The notes beneath the pieces are model-generated. The model was not told the DNA's origin, made no database searches, and worked only from the letters and a program-made list of their open reading frames with translations. Shown in pieces: positions 1 to 9,157 of a stretch of DNA of 44,483 nt; the first letter of the stretch is position 1, and each line of letters opens with the position of its first letter. The position numbers were made by a program, and so were the translations under genes. This DNA is from Peptoniphilus timonensis JC401 (GTDB lineage Bacteria > Bacillota > Clostridia > Tissierellales > Peptoniphilaceae). The stretch spans positions 537,668-582,150 of the forward strand of contig NZ_HE978593.1 of the NCBI RefSeq assembly GCF_000312025.1, given 5' to 3'.

Positions 1-456
1 AAAGAAAATTGCTATGTCTCCTCTACTTGGATATTCTCTAGAATCAATATTAAAGAATCCTCGTTCATAAGCTTTTTTAAGAGCGCTTTCATCTAAGTAA
101 CCTCTATCAAGAGCTAGACAAACAGCATCTTCAGACCAAGATTTTACACCATTGGCTTTTGCAGTCTTTGCATATTTTTCTTTAGCATCTTTTAATTCCT
201 TATCACTTGGATTTAAAACTTGTTTTATAAGTTGCAATAGTTCTTCAAGTGATACAGAATCTCCTGGTTTAAATTCTCCATCTGGATGTCCGCTTATTAT
301 ATTTTTATCGCTTAATGTATCAATTGCATTGTAAGCCCAAGAATATTTATTATTCTTTTTTACATCTTTAAATTCTTTTGCAAAAGTTGCACTTGGAGCT
401 AACATTAAAGTAGCAAGACCAAGAGCAGCTGCTCTTTTTAAATTATTAGATTTCAT
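1..456 (-). CDS. S-layer-homology (SLH) domain protein, N-terminal part
   Basis: The reading frame starts at 456 and runs off the left edge, so only the first 152 residues are visible. The start is set by a GGAGG ribosome site 7 bases upstream. Residues 1-26 form a signal peptide ending near ATFA-K. An SLH-type repeat follows (FKDV...YSWAYNAIDTL.. ISGHPDGEFKPGDSVS), then a helical stretch and a second segment with SLH features (SREYPSRGDIAIF). SLH domains are known to bind secondary cell wall polymers, so the product is probably an exported wall-attached protein. Its enzymatic or structural cargo, if any, lies outside the window. It is transcribed away from the 662 gene. The SLH call is solid; the specific function is unknown. 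Confidence 0.85.
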   Translation of the reverse strand, partial: MKSNNLKRAAALGLATLMLAPSATFAKEFKDVKKNNKYSWAYNAIDTLSDKNIISGHPDGEFKPGDSVSLEELLQLIKQVLNPSDKELKDAKEKYAKTAKANGVKSWSEDAVCLALDRGYLDESALKKAYERGFFNIDSREYPSRGDIAIFF

Positions 457-491
457 AATAAAACCTCCATTTTTTATAGCTTCTTTTACTT

Positions 492-497
492 ATTATA
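492..497 (-). promoter_or_regulatory. -10 element for the SLH gene
   Basis: A TATAAT hexamer on the minus strand lies about 35 bases upstream of the SLH start codon. I see only a weak -35 candidate (ACTCAA, 515-520), so this is a probable but not certain promoter. Confidence 0.4.
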
Positions 498-601
498 ACA
501 CAAATAAAAATCTGTTGAGTTTTTAATTGTTAAAATATTATTAAATTAACATTGAAAAGTTTTAATAAAATGATTAATTTGAATATTTTACTCTTATATT
601 T

Positions 602-638
602 GGTATAATTAATTTAAAGGTTACATACATTAATGTAA
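602..638 (+). promoter_or_regulatory. Extended -10 promoter and palindrome before the 662 gene
   Basis: TGGTATAAT at 601-609 is an extended -10 element on the plus strand. It is followed directly by an inverted repeat, TTACAT (621-626) and ATGTAA (633-638) with a 6-base spacer, placed around the expected +5 to +22 of the transcript. The position suits a repressor operator, but the regulator is unknown. A GGAG ribosome site follows just before ATG 662. Confidence 0.45.
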
Positions 639-661
639 AAATTTTATAAAGGAGTGATAAT

Positions 662-1474
662 ATGCGTTACTTGCCAGTGAGCCTTGACACTGAAGATAAA
701 AAAATCCTCATTCTCGGCGGTGGTTACCTTGCTTTTTCTGCCTTAAAATCTGTAATAGATACTGAAGCTGAAATATACATGATAGCTGATTCTTTCACAA
801 AAAATATTTTGCAAAAAGCTGAAGATTCACAGGGTAAAATTAAGATAAAGGAACATGAAATCGATAAAGATTTTATGTTTATGGGTTATGATTATGTCTT
901 AATAGCAACTGAAGATTTCGAAATTAATGAAGCCTTAGAAAAAAGAGCAAACTCAAGAAATATGATTTATCAAAGGTTTGATATTCTATCAAAATCTTTA
1001 ATGTCAATAAATAAATCAGTTGAACGTGGTCCTCTAACTTTTTCTCTAAACAGTTCCAGATTAAATCCAACTGTAACTGACATAATTTTTGAAGACTTAG
1101 AAAAATTTACAGAAAAATATAATCTTGAAAAATTAAATATTTTAAATGAGATTAGATCTGAATTGGTTCGCAAAAATTCTCAAAATATAGATGAAATTAT
1201 CAGAAGGCTTTATGAAAGTGAAACAATTAATCTTTCTACTTTCTTAGAAGAGATGCCTGAATACAAAATTGAAGATTTAAAATCTTCAGAGGATTTAATT
1301 AAGCATATTGAAAATGGCGATGAAATTAAAGCTGAAAAAGAAAGTACAATGGAAGAAGATCAAATTATTAAAAAGAATTTGGATGAAGCAAAAGATATGT
1401 CAAGAGATAATGATTTAGACAAATCTAATTTAAATTTGGAAAGTTTTAACAATTTAGATAAATTTGAAAAGTGA
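662..1474 (+). CDS. Met8/CysG-N-like NAD-binding protein (siroheme synthase type)
   Basis: 270 residues. The first 150 match the precorrin-2 dehydrogenase/sirohydrochlorin ferrochelatase fold: a start of the type MRYLPVSLD, then a dinucleotide-binding glycine loop ILILGGGYLA (residues 16-25), then a NAD-domain strand ending in DYVLIATED, and a substrate-side motif RGPLTFSLNSS that resembles the family's 'G-x-L-x-I-A-I-S-T-x-G' segment. Proteins of this family oxidise precorrin-2 with NAD+ and insert iron. The last 60 or so residues are Glu/Asp/Lys-rich and look disordered, which is unusual. No other tetrapyrrole gene is in the window, so the true substrate is uncertain. It is the first of three co-directional genes, with 39 bases to the cupin gene. 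A GGAG site precedes ATG 662. Confidence 0.7.
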   Translation: MRYLPVSLDTEDKKILILGGGYLAFSALKSVIDTEAEIYMIADSFTKNILQKAEDSQGKIKIKEHEIDKDFMFMGYDYVLIATEDFEINEALEKRANSRNMIYQRFDILSKSLMSINKSVERGPLTFSLNSSRLNPTVTDIIFEDLEKFTEKYNLEKLNILNEIRSELVRKNSQNIDEIIRRLYESETINLSTFLEEMPEYKIEDLKSSEDLIKHIENGDEIKAEKESTMEEDQIIKKNLDEAKDMSRDNDLDKSNLNLESFNNLDKFEK

Positions 1475-1513
1475 AAGTTTTGACAGCATTTAGTTTTAGA
1501 AAGGAAGTATAAA

Positions 1514-1801
1514 ATGATAGGTTATGTAGGAAGTATGCCCGGAAAAGTATTTAAAGAAAAAGAATTTACTCTTGTAAAGAAGGTTTTAGAATCAGGAGAA
1601 ATTATTGAAAATCACAACCATCCTGGTTTTACTGTTCTAGTAACTATTGTTAAAGGTGAAATAAAAGTAATCTTAAATGATACTGAAGACAGAGATTTCA
1701 AACCTGGCAAAGTTTTAAAATTCGATGGAGACAATTATATTTCCATTGAAGCTGTAAAAGCGAGTGAATTTTTTGTTACATTAATAAAGAAGAGTGAGTA
1801 G
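1514..1801 (+). CDS. Small cupin-domain protein
   Basis: 95 residues, one domain. The middle reads GEIIENHNHPGFTVLVTIVKG, followed by G-x-I-x-V-x-L and a later FKPGKVLKFDGD turn, which is the two-motif pattern of a single-domain cupin with a short histidine metal-binding motif (HNH). No catalytic activity can be assigned. An AAGGAAG ribosome site precedes ATG 1514. The stop (TAG, 1799-1801) overlaps the start of the next gene, so the two are probably translationally coupled. Cupins of this size often act as sensors or small-molecule binders; here that is inference. Confidence 0.7.
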   Translation: MIGYVGSMPGKVFKEKEFTLVKKVLESGEIIENHNHPGFTVLVTIVKGEIKVILNDTEDRDFKPGKVLKFDGDNYISIEAVKASEFFVTLIKKSE

Positions 1802-2105
1802 TTTGAAGATAAACATTTCAAAAGATGCCTTAGATTTTTTAGAAAAGAAATCTGAAAAAGACATTTTTATAGATAAAGTAAGTAGTAAACAATGTTGTGC
1901 TAGTGGTCTTCCCGAATCAGAAGTTTATCTTGGATCTTCAAAAAGACGAGATAAAGATTACAATATTTTTGATTATTTAAATTATAAAATTTATATAGAT
2001 AAAGAACTTATCTTTATTGACAATATTTGCAACATTGTACTTGAGAAATATGCTTTTACAAAAACTTTAAGAGCAGATTTTCTCGATTATAAGAAATTAA
2101 TATAA
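1794..2105 (+). CDS. CC/Se-motif HesB-like (seleno)protein family member, Cys form
   Basis: 103 residues from GTG 1794; TTG 1803 is an alternative start. The protein has the layout of the HesB/IscA-like CC/Se-motif family: an N-terminal strand-helix (KINISKDALDFL), a paired cysteine CC followed by a Leu-Pro-Glu segment (CCASGLPE, about residues 34-41), then V-Y-L-G, then a strand ending with a K-I-Y-I-D-K-E-L motif. In relatives the second cysteine can be selenocysteine; here both are Cys (TGT TGT), so no recoding is needed. The family's role is not established; a metal or redox function is plausible. It overlaps the cupin gene by 8 bases and is followed by a strong terminator. Family assignment is from memory of the pattern. 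Confidence 0.6.
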   Translation: MSSLKINISKDALDFLEKKSEKDIFIDKVSSKQCCASGLPESEVYLGSSKRRDKDYNIFDYLNYKIYIDKELIFIDNICNIVLEKYAFTKTLRADFLDYKKLI

Positions 2106-2144
2106 AAAATAATAACTGAAGAAAGTCTAAAAAACTTTTTCATA

Positions 2145-2178
2145 AAAAAATCTCATGAAATTAATCATGAGATTTTTT
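2145..2178. terminator. Bidirectional terminator
   Basis: A perfect 14-bp stem (AAAAAATCTCATGA with its complement) around a 6-base loop, with T-tracts on both strands. It separates the + strand trio ending at 2105 from ppsA ending at 2198 on the minus strand, and can serve both. Confidence 0.85.
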
Positions 2179-2197
2179 ATGTGCTTAAATATAAGTT

Positions 2198-4546
2198 TTA
2201 CATTTGTCTAAGTTTTTTTAGAATAATTTTTTGTTCTACACTAGCAACTAATCTTCTTGTGTATTCAACAGTATCTGGATTAACTGACATTGATGTAATG
2301 CCACATTCAACTAAGAATTCAGCAAGTTCTGGATATTGACTTGGTCCTTGACCACAAATTGAGCAAGTTATTCCCTTTTTATTTGCTGCATCAATAATTG
2401 TCTTTAGAGCAATTTTTACTGCATCGTTTCTTTCATCAAAATATCCCATGTTATTTAGGATTCCAGAGTCTCTATCTGCACCCATTACAAGTTGAGTTAA
2501 GTCATTTGATCCAATAGAGAAACCATCAACTAATTCTGCAAATTCTTCAGCTTGAAGTACAACTGCTGGAACTTCTGCCATAATCCAAATCTTAAAGTTT
2601 TTAGATTGTACAAGACCTTCTTCAGCCATAATTCCCTTAACAACTTTAAGTTCTTCAGGAGTTCTAACAAATGGAAGCATTACAATTACATTTGTTAGGC
2701 CATACTCTTCTCTTACTTTTCTTATAGCTCTACATTCTAGTCTAAATCCTTCTTCATATTCAGGAGAAATATACCTTGAAACGCCTCTCCAACCAATCAT
2801 TGGATTTGCTTCGATTGGTTCAACTTCATCTCCACCTTTTAAGCCTCTAAATTCATTTGTTCTAAAATCACTTGTTCTCACAACAAGGTTTTTAGGATAA
2901 ATCGCTTGTGCAACTTTGGAGATACCTTCAGCAAGTTTTTCTATCATCATATCTCCTTGACCTGTTTTTACAAGATACATAGGGTGAGCACCAATCATAT
3001 TTGTGAATATGAATTCAGTTCTCATAAGACCTATTCCATCCATTGGTAGGTTTTTATATTTTTCAATTAGTTCTGGCTCACCAAGATTCATATAAATCTT
3101 CGTAGCTGTTGTAGGCGCAAAAAGATTTCTAAGTTCGTCAAGATTAGCAATACTTGATACATTTCCTTGACTTTCAGTTTTCTTTTCTTCTTTTTCTTTA
3201 AGAACTTCACCTTCGTAAACAATACCTCTTACTGCATCAACTGTTACAGTATCACCAGTTTTAAGTGATGTTGTTGCATTTTTAGCCCCAACTATACATG
3301 GTATTTGTAATTCTCTAGATACAATAGCAGCGTGGCAAGTTCTTCCACCTTCGTCAGTTACAACACCAGCACATTTTCTCATAGCTGGAACCATGTCTGG
3401 GTTTGTCATTGCAGTTACTAGAACATCGCCTTCTTCAACAAGGTTTATTTCAGAAATATCCTTTATAAGTTTAACCTTACCTCTACCAATTCCTGGAGAA
3501 GCTGGAAGTCCCTTACAAATTGTTACTAGTTTTTCTTCTTTTTCTTCACTTCCACCAAGTGTTGTAATTGGTCTTGATTGTAGGAAATAAAATTCCTTTG
3601 TATCTGTGTCAAAACCCCATTCAGTATCTTGAACAGAGCCATAAAGTTTTTCAACTTTAAGTCCTCTTTCGATTAATGTATCAAGTTCCTTTGCTGAAAG
3701 AGCTTCTTCTGTAACTGCATCTGAACCTAAAATATCTTTTACACTTACAGTTCTAGTTCCAACACCATTTTCGTTTTTAATTACCATGTATTCTTTTTCA
3801 GCGATTATTTTTTTCTATAACTTTCTTAGTTTTTTATCAATAATATATTCATCAGGAGTAACAATTCCAGATACAACAGCTTCACCAAGTCCATAAGATG
3901 CATTTATCATCATTTCGTCTTGGCTGTTATTTATTGGATTTGCAGTAAACATTACACCAGATTTTTCAGAATTTACCATTTTTTGAATTACAACTGATAA
4001 TGCAACATCAAAGTGATCATAATTTTGTTTTTCTCTGTAATAAATTGCTCTTGATGTCCAAAGTGATGCGAAACAATCTCTTATATGATTTAATAATTCT
4101 TCTTCACCACTAATGTGTAAGTAAGTATCTTGTTGTCCTGCAAATGATGCATCTGGTAAATCTTCAGCAGTGGCAGAGGATCTTACTGCAACTTCAGGAT
4201 CTTTTACGCCAATATTTTCAGAAAATTCTCTATAAGCTCTTAAAATTTCTTCCTCAAGTTCTGGATCAAAATCTTTTTCCTTGATTTTCTTTTGGATTTC
4301 TTTTGAAGCATTAGTTAAGTCATCAACATTTTCTACGTCAACAGCTTCCATTAAAAATTTTACAACTTCATCTAATTCTGCGTATTTAATAAATTTAGTG
4401 TAAGCTTCTGCTGTTACGCAAAATCCTGGAGGCACTGGTAGACCAAAACTAGTTAGTTCTCCTAGATTTGCACCCTTTCCTCCAACTATTCCTACATCCT
4501 TTTTACCAATTTCATCAAACCATTTAATATAATTATACTTAGACAT
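2198..4546 (-). CDS. ppsA: Phosphoenolpyruvate synthase, frame interrupted
   Basis: Converts pyruvate and ATP to PEP, AMP and phosphate. Intact length would be 782 residues, normal for the family. The N-terminal ATP-grasp part (from 4546) has GGKGANLGEL, PPGF and AVRSSATAEDLPDASFAGQ; the phosphohistidine domain has GGRTCHAAIVSREL with the catalytic His; the PEP-binding barrel has MRTEFIF, the ..GSNDLTQ segment and SICGQGPS with the catalytic Cys. The visible frame breaks at a TAG (3815-3817). Reading one extra A in the run at 3830-3835 and one fewer in the run at 3808-3814 replaces the stop with DKKTKKVIEKIIAEKEYM, which fits the family. The two changes cancel, so the flanking parts are in one frame. 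A GGAGG site precedes ATG 4546. Monocistronic, with its own promoter. Confidence 0.9.
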
Positions 4547-4571
4547 AAGTTCCTCCTTATTTGATAAAAAT

Positions 4572-4599
4572 ATTATAACACATTTATTATATATGTCAC
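4572..4599 (-). promoter_or_regulatory. ppsA promoter
   Basis: On the minus strand, GTGACA (4594-4599) and TATAAT (4572-4577) are spaced by 16 bases, about 25 bases upstream of the ppsA start. A good match to a vegetative sigma promoter. Confidence 0.6.
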
Positions 4600-4600
4600 A

Positions 4601-5134
4601 CTATTTTTTTAAAGATTTTCTAAGTTCATCAATTGACATTGTTGAAACATGTTCTCTATCCACGTGAAGTTTATCTACAAGATCATATATCTCTTCCATA
4701 CTTTGTGCTTCTATTTCAACATAAGGCTTTGGATAAGTAAATTTATCCCAAGTATCAATATCAATTATAAAATTCTTATAAGAATATTTTCTTCTATTTT
4801 TATAACCAGTGTGATAAATATCATATCCCAAACACTTTAGAATATTAATTAAATCTTCTTCACTACTTATTTCAGTTGTGTGCTCTATATTGTCTCTAAC
4901 TTTAAAATCAGAAATATTTTCCTTAAATGTAAAATATTTTTTCTCACCTTCAAGTGACTTAGTTATCCTAATTCTTAAATAACCTTTCTTTTTATATATT
5001 TTATGAGCAGTAGAATTTACTGTAATATTTGTCTGATCTTCTTCCTTAATAAAAACTCCACCAAGTTTTAATAATTTATTTTCAAAATCTTCTATATCAA
5101 TATCAAGAAGCTTAACTTCAATTTCTCTTTCCAT
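4601..5134 (-). CDS. CYTH-domain protein (CyaB/thiamine-triphosphatase-like)
   Basis: 177 residues. The N-terminus carries the diagnostic E-x-E-x-K motif (EIEVK, residues 4-8). It is followed by the basic strand YLRIRITK, the alternating acidic strand EHTTEIS, and further tunnel strands RRKYSYKNFIIDIDTW and PYVEIEAQS. This is the triphosphate-tunnel fold of class IV adenylate cyclases and inorganic or organic tri-polyphosphatases. Which triphosphate is used cannot be read from sequence; most bacterial relatives are polyphosphatases, not cyclases. Its ATG overlaps the stop of the upstream metallophosphoesterase (TAATG), so it is the last gene of the yhaO-yhaN-phosphoesterase-CYTH operon. Confidence 0.8.
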   Translation of the reverse strand: MEREIEVKLLDIDIEDFENKLLKLGGVFIKEEDQTNITVNSTAHKIYKKKGYLRIRITKSLEGEKKYFTFKENISDFKVRDNIEHTTEISSEEDLINILKCLGYDIYHTGYKNRRKYSYKNFIIDIDTWDKFTYPKPYVEIEAQSMEEIYDLVDKLHVDREHVSTMSIDELRKSLKK

Positions 5135-5817
5135 TAGTCCTCCTCAAGTTTCTTTAACTTAAAATTCAAAAAATCACTTGCTACAAAATGATAATCAACG
5201 CCCATCAAATCACCTTCAAAGGAATATTTGTGACCCTTACCGTGAAGATGGCCGTATACGCACTTTTCTACCTTGTAATCTGCAAGAGTTTGTGAAAATT
5301 CATTTACTCCCAAATCCTGATTAAAGGGTGGATAATGTATCATTGCTATTATTTTTTTATTAACACATGTATCTAAAGAATTTTTTAATCTTTGAACTTC
5401 TCTTAAATAAATTTTTTCATCGTCTTCTGAAAATTCAAAGGAATCTCGTGATGCCCAGCCTCTTGTACCACAAATTGAATAGTCTTTATATTCGAAAGAA
5501 TTGTTGTGAAGAAAATGTATGCTCTTAAAATCTAAATTATTCATCTTGTTTAAAGAAGACCACCAATAATCGTGATTACCCTTGGAAATTATCTTTATTC
5601 CTGGGAGTTCATCTATCCTTTTTAAATCAAAAGCAGCAGTCCCAAGTTTAAGGGCCCAAGAAATATCTCCTGGCAATAGAACAAGATCATCTTCTTTAAC
5701 TACTTCCCTCCAATTTTCAATTATTTTTTCTTCGTGATTTTCCCAATTATCACCAAAAATATTCATGGGTTTCTCTTCTGTATAATCGAAGTGAAGATCT
5801 CCAATTGCGAATATCAT
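5134..5817 (-). CDS. Calcineurin-like metallophosphoesterase
   Basis: 227 residues from ATG 5817. GTG 5823 is possible, but the GAGG ribosome site sits too close to it. The metal-binding blocks of the family are all present: GDLHFD near the N-terminus, LLPGDISWA, KGNHDYWW, then an MIHYPPFN and a YGHLHGKGH segment at the C-terminal side. The protein is a stand-alone cytosolic phosphodiesterase of unknown substrate. It sits 7 bases after yhaN and overlaps the CYTH gene. It is distinct from yhaO upstream, which belongs to the SbcD branch; two phosphoesterases and a triphosphate-binding protein in one operon hint at nucleic-acid or nucleotide turnover. Confidence 0.85.
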   Translation of the reverse strand: MIFAIGDLHFDYTEEKPMNIFGDNWENHEEKIIENWREVVKEDDLVLLPGDISWALKLGTAAFDLKRIDELPGIKIISKGNHDYWWSSLNKMNNLDFKSIHFLHNNSFEYKDYSICGTRGWASRDSFEFSEDDEKIYLREVQRLKNSLDTCVNKKIIAMIHYPPFNQDLGVNEFSQTLADYKVEKCVYGHLHGKGHKYSFEGDLMGVDYHFVASDFLNFKLKKLEED

Positions 5818-5824
5818 AAACACC

Positions 5825-8072
5825 TCAAAGTTTTATTAATTTATATGTCATATTATTTTTATCTAAAATATCTTTTTCTCTATTTGAACTTGCAAATATT
5901 AGAACTTGTTCTTCATCTTGCAAAATTTCCAATGTGTTTTTAAGTCTATCATCGTCATAAGAATCAAAATGACTATCAAGCACAATCGGAATTTTTTTAT
6001 CGGTTATTATTTTTGAAACGGCCAATCTAAAAGCAAGATAAATTTGATCTAGTGTTCCAATACTTAAACTTTCCAAATCAATATAATCACTTATGCTTTT
6101 ATCATAAACCCTAATAGCTAAACTGTCATCTATTAATATCTCACTGTACTTATTGTCTGTAATTAAGCTTAGATAATTTGAAATTTCATTTTTCAAAATA
6201 GGAAGGGTACTTCTTCTTTTGGATTTCATAAAATTTTCAATTTTTTCTATTGAAATCTCCAGTAATTTCTTTCTATAATCAAGTTCTTTTAGTTTTCTAT
6301 TTAATTCAAAAGTTTTCTCTTCCAAAATTCTTAATTTTTCTAATGAACCTTCTAATGTTCTTAGACTTCCTTCTAGATTAGAAATTTCTCTTTTTGTTGT
6401 AGAAATATCTTTTGATATCTCTTCAATTGAACTCTTCTTATAAATCTCACCACTTAGGCTTTCTTTTTCAAGTTCATCTATTCTATATCTGTATTCACTT
6501 GATCTATCGTCACTCTTATTTCTTTTATCATGAAAAACTTCTTTTAAATCTTTTATATTTTTTACCTTATATTTTTCAAAGATTATTTCAAGTTCTCTCT
6601 CATAATCAATTATTTTCTTCTTAATTTCTTCTATTTCATAGAAATTTTTTTCTTTAAGCTGGTCATTGTACTCATTTTTGGATTTATTTTTTAAGTTTTC
6701 TTCTACCTTTAAATCCAAAATTTTTCCAAGCTCTCTTGAATCTTTTGCATTGTATTTTAATAGAATATCTTTGATCTCTTTATCAAACTCTTTTTTTATA
6801 AAAGTTTTATCTCTTGATTTCTTTTTAAAATCATTGAGCTTTCTATTTAATCTCTCTAATAGGTCCTTATTTTCCCTAAATTTTACAAACCTAAAATAAG
6901 AATAAGTAAAAAATAAGACAGAAAAAATGGAAATAAAATATTTTTTATAATGGATTGATGCAATTATAATTCCAATAGCTATAATAAAGCTTGAAATAAA
7001 TTTTATGAGATACTTCATTATCTCTATATTAAGACTTTTTATATCCCTGGAAATAATTTCTATTTCTTTTGAAAAATTATTTTCATTTAATACAAAAAGT
7101 TCCCTGTTTATCTCCTTATATCTGTTATAATCATTTTCCAAATCTTTGTCTACTTCAAACTTTTCTCCTTCTAATGATATCAAATCATCAAGTTTACTAG
7201 AATAAATTCCCAAAGATTTATTTAACTCAATAGCTTCTTCAAGATCTGTTAAATTGTATTTATTTTCATTAGAATTATTATTTTCAATTTCATTTAATTC
7301 TTTTCTTAAATTCTCTAATTCGAAAATTTTTCTACCTCGAAGCTTATCTTCTAAGTCCTTTAACTTTTCCTTTGCTTTTTTATATTCATCAGTAGACTTA
7401 TTATAAGAATCTTTTAGGCTTAAATAGTTTATTTTCTCAAGAGAAATTTTATCTAATTCTTCTGTGATTCTTCCAATTTCAGAAGTCTTTCTTCTTTTGT
7501 TTCCCAGTTTATAGAGATCATCATTCATTTTGTCGACGACTTTATTTAAATCAATATTTTCATCTTCCGAAACAGAAAAATTATCTATTCTATTTTTTAA
7601 CTCTTCTCCAGCTTCATTTTCTATTTGGCTTAATCTTTGAGAAATAAAAAAAGAAGACTTATAAATTTTTCTATTTATATCAAAAAAAAGTATGCCAGGT
7701 TGAGGAATTCTAGAATTTAAATAATTTTTATCGTCAAAGGAAAAGTCTTCACCAGTTTCAATATTCACTATAGAAATTTCGTCTTTATCAAAATCTCGGC
7801 TTATTCTATATTCCTTATCTTCATCTTTAAGTATAATATAGCCCTTATATAAATTAGATCCCCAAGGTCTTGATTTCTCAAAAAGGTCATCTCTTATCTT
7901 TCTTGCCAAAGAGTCTTTGCTAAATCCATAAAAAATACCATCTATAAAATTAACAATAGTGGATTTTTCCCGTTTCATTTTCACCAAAAATTAAATTTAT
8001 TCCTCTGTGGAGCTCAATTGTTTTATTTTCAAACTTAGCAAAATTTAAAAGTCCTAATTCTTTAAATATCAT
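5825..8072 (-). CDS. yhaN: YhaN-type SbcC-like ATPase, frame interrupted
   Basis: An SMC/Rad50-like ATPase of 748 residues when repaired. It starts at ATG 8072 inside the end of yhaO: MIFKELGLLNFAKF, then GINLIFGENETGK. The Walker A then breaks because the A-run at 7964-7968 has five instead of four; with four it reads GENETGKSTIVNF. Long coiled coils follow. In the middle (about residues 350-394, bases 6888-7020) there is a hydrophobic hairpin, IKFISSFIIAIGIIIASIHY and YFISIFSVLFFTYSYF, where Rad50 has its zinc hook. The C-terminus has the signature-like LSIGTLDQIYLAFRLA and the Walker B IPIVLDSHFD. This is the layout of Bacillus YhaN, which pairs with YhaO, so the complex may be membrane-tethered. 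Exact nuclease role unknown. Confidence 0.8.
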
Positions 8073-9081
8073 AATATTGCTCCAAAATATACTTTTTTGA
8101 CAATTCTCTAGCATCACTTTCTATTTGGCTATTTGAAAAATTCCCTAAAAGATCTAATATAAATTCATCTTTGATCTTAATTTCAGAATCATCTTCACTA
8201 ATATTATTTATAATTTCAAAATAGAAAGCAGATAAATTTTCTCTTAAAAAATTTTCTAAATCCAGTGAGTGCTTATTATTTCCAGATAAATTTATTCTGT
8301 ATAAATTATTCTTTTCAATTTTCTCTTGTATTAGTGATAAAATTTCAGAAAATCTCATTTCATTAGTAACTTTTATCTCTAAACTAATAAATTCTCTCTT
8401 AGAAAAACTTTTAAATTCAATAATCTTTTTATTATCATCTAAAAATATGATTCCTCTTTTTCCTTTGTCTTTAAAAGATAGTGGAATTAAAGATCCTGAA
8501 TAATAAGTGTTTTCTAATACTTTTTCTCTTTTATGAATATGACCAAGTGCCACATAATTAAATTTTTTAAGGAATTTTATATCTAAAGGCAAATATCTTT
8601 CGTCTTTCAAATCTGAATGAAATAATCCTATATTTATAAATTTTTCATCTAAATCTAATTCTTTAAAATCTCTTTTAAAAGAATAATTATCATAAGATAT
8701 ACCGTATATTCTTGTATTTAGTTCACTAAGTTCAAAATAGTCTAGTTCATTTTTGAAAATATATAAATTATCTGGTAAATCTACTTTTAAAAATAGATTA
8801 TCTCCTGAAAGATAATCATGATTTCCAAAGGCAAGAAAAACTTTTGCTCTTACACATTTAATTAAGTCCAAAAATCTATTCAAATCTTTCAAATTAAAAA
8901 ATTCTCTTTCGAATAAATCTCCAGCAATCAAAATAATATCTGCGTCAACTTCATTTGAAAAATCAAAAAGTTCGCCCAAGGCTCTCCATCCATCTTCCAA
9001 CAGCTTATTTGAAATTTCAAGTGGAAGACTTCCCTTATAAAATTTTTTTAAATGCAAATCACCAGTGTGAATTATTTTCAT
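8062..9081 (-). CDS. yhaO: YhaO/SbcD-type DNA repair phosphoesterase
   Basis: 339 residues, the nuclease subunit partner of yhaN. The metallophosphoesterase blocks are complete: IIHTGDLHL at the N-terminus, LIAGDLFE, FGNHDYLSG, IGLFHSDL and ALGHIHKRE, which is typical of Mre11/SbcD enzymes that cut DNA with Mn2+. The C-terminal third is diverged, as is normal. It is the first gene of the operon. Its last 11 bases overlap the true start of yhaN, which supports a stoichiometric complex. An extended -10 lies just upstream. I prefer yhaO to sbcD because its partner has the membrane hairpin of YhaN. Confidence 0.85.
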   Translation of the reverse strand: MKIIHTGDLHLKKFYKGSLPLEISNKLLEDGWRALGELFDFSNEVDADIILIAGDLFEREFFNLKDLNRFLDLIKCVRAKVFLAFGNHDYLSGDNLFLKVDLPDNLYIFKNELDYFELSELNTRIYGISYDNYSFKRDFKELDLDEKFINIGLFHSDLKDERYLPLDIKFLKKFNYVALGHIHKREKVLENTYYSGSLIPLSFKDKGKRGIIFLDDNKKIIEFKSFSKREFISLEIKVTNEMRFSEILSLIQEKIEKNNLYRINLSGNNKHSLDLENFLRENLSAFYFEIINNISEDDSEIKIKDEFILDLLGNFSNSQIESDARELSKKYILEQYYDI

Positions 9082-9096
9082 CTTATCACCAAAATA

Positions 9097-9105
9097 ATTA
9101 TATCA
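9097..9105 (-). promoter_or_regulatory. Extended -10 upstream of yhaO
   Basis: The minus strand reads TGATATAAT about 16 bases before the yhaO ATG, an extended -10 without a clear -35. If used, the transcript has a very short leader. Confidence 0.5.
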
Positions 9106-9117
9106 CAGTTTAAACTC

Positions 9118-9150
9118 AAAAAAAGAGTCTCCATATTTGGAAACTCTTTT
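9118..9150 (-). terminator. Terminator of the ybaK-pgm operon
   Basis: A 12-bp stem with one mismatch (9121-9132 with 9139-9150) and a seven-T tract on the minus strand, directly after the isochorismatase gene and before the yhaO promoter. Confidence 0.8.
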
Positions 9151-9157
9151 ATAAATA

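Noticed and set aside
1896-1901. Selenocysteine in the CC/Se protein
   Set aside because: The two positions are TGT TGT, ordinary cysteine codons; no TGA is present in the motif.
3815-3817. TAG in ppsA as pyrrolysine or programmed readthrough
   Set aside because: The DNA between the flanking A-runs reads as family-like sequence in another frame, and many other genes show the same one-base error. Pyrrolysine genes are not seen.
4601-5134. Calling the CYTH protein an adenylate cyclase
   Set aside because: The fold is shared by triphosphatases; no cAMP receptor or other support is visible.
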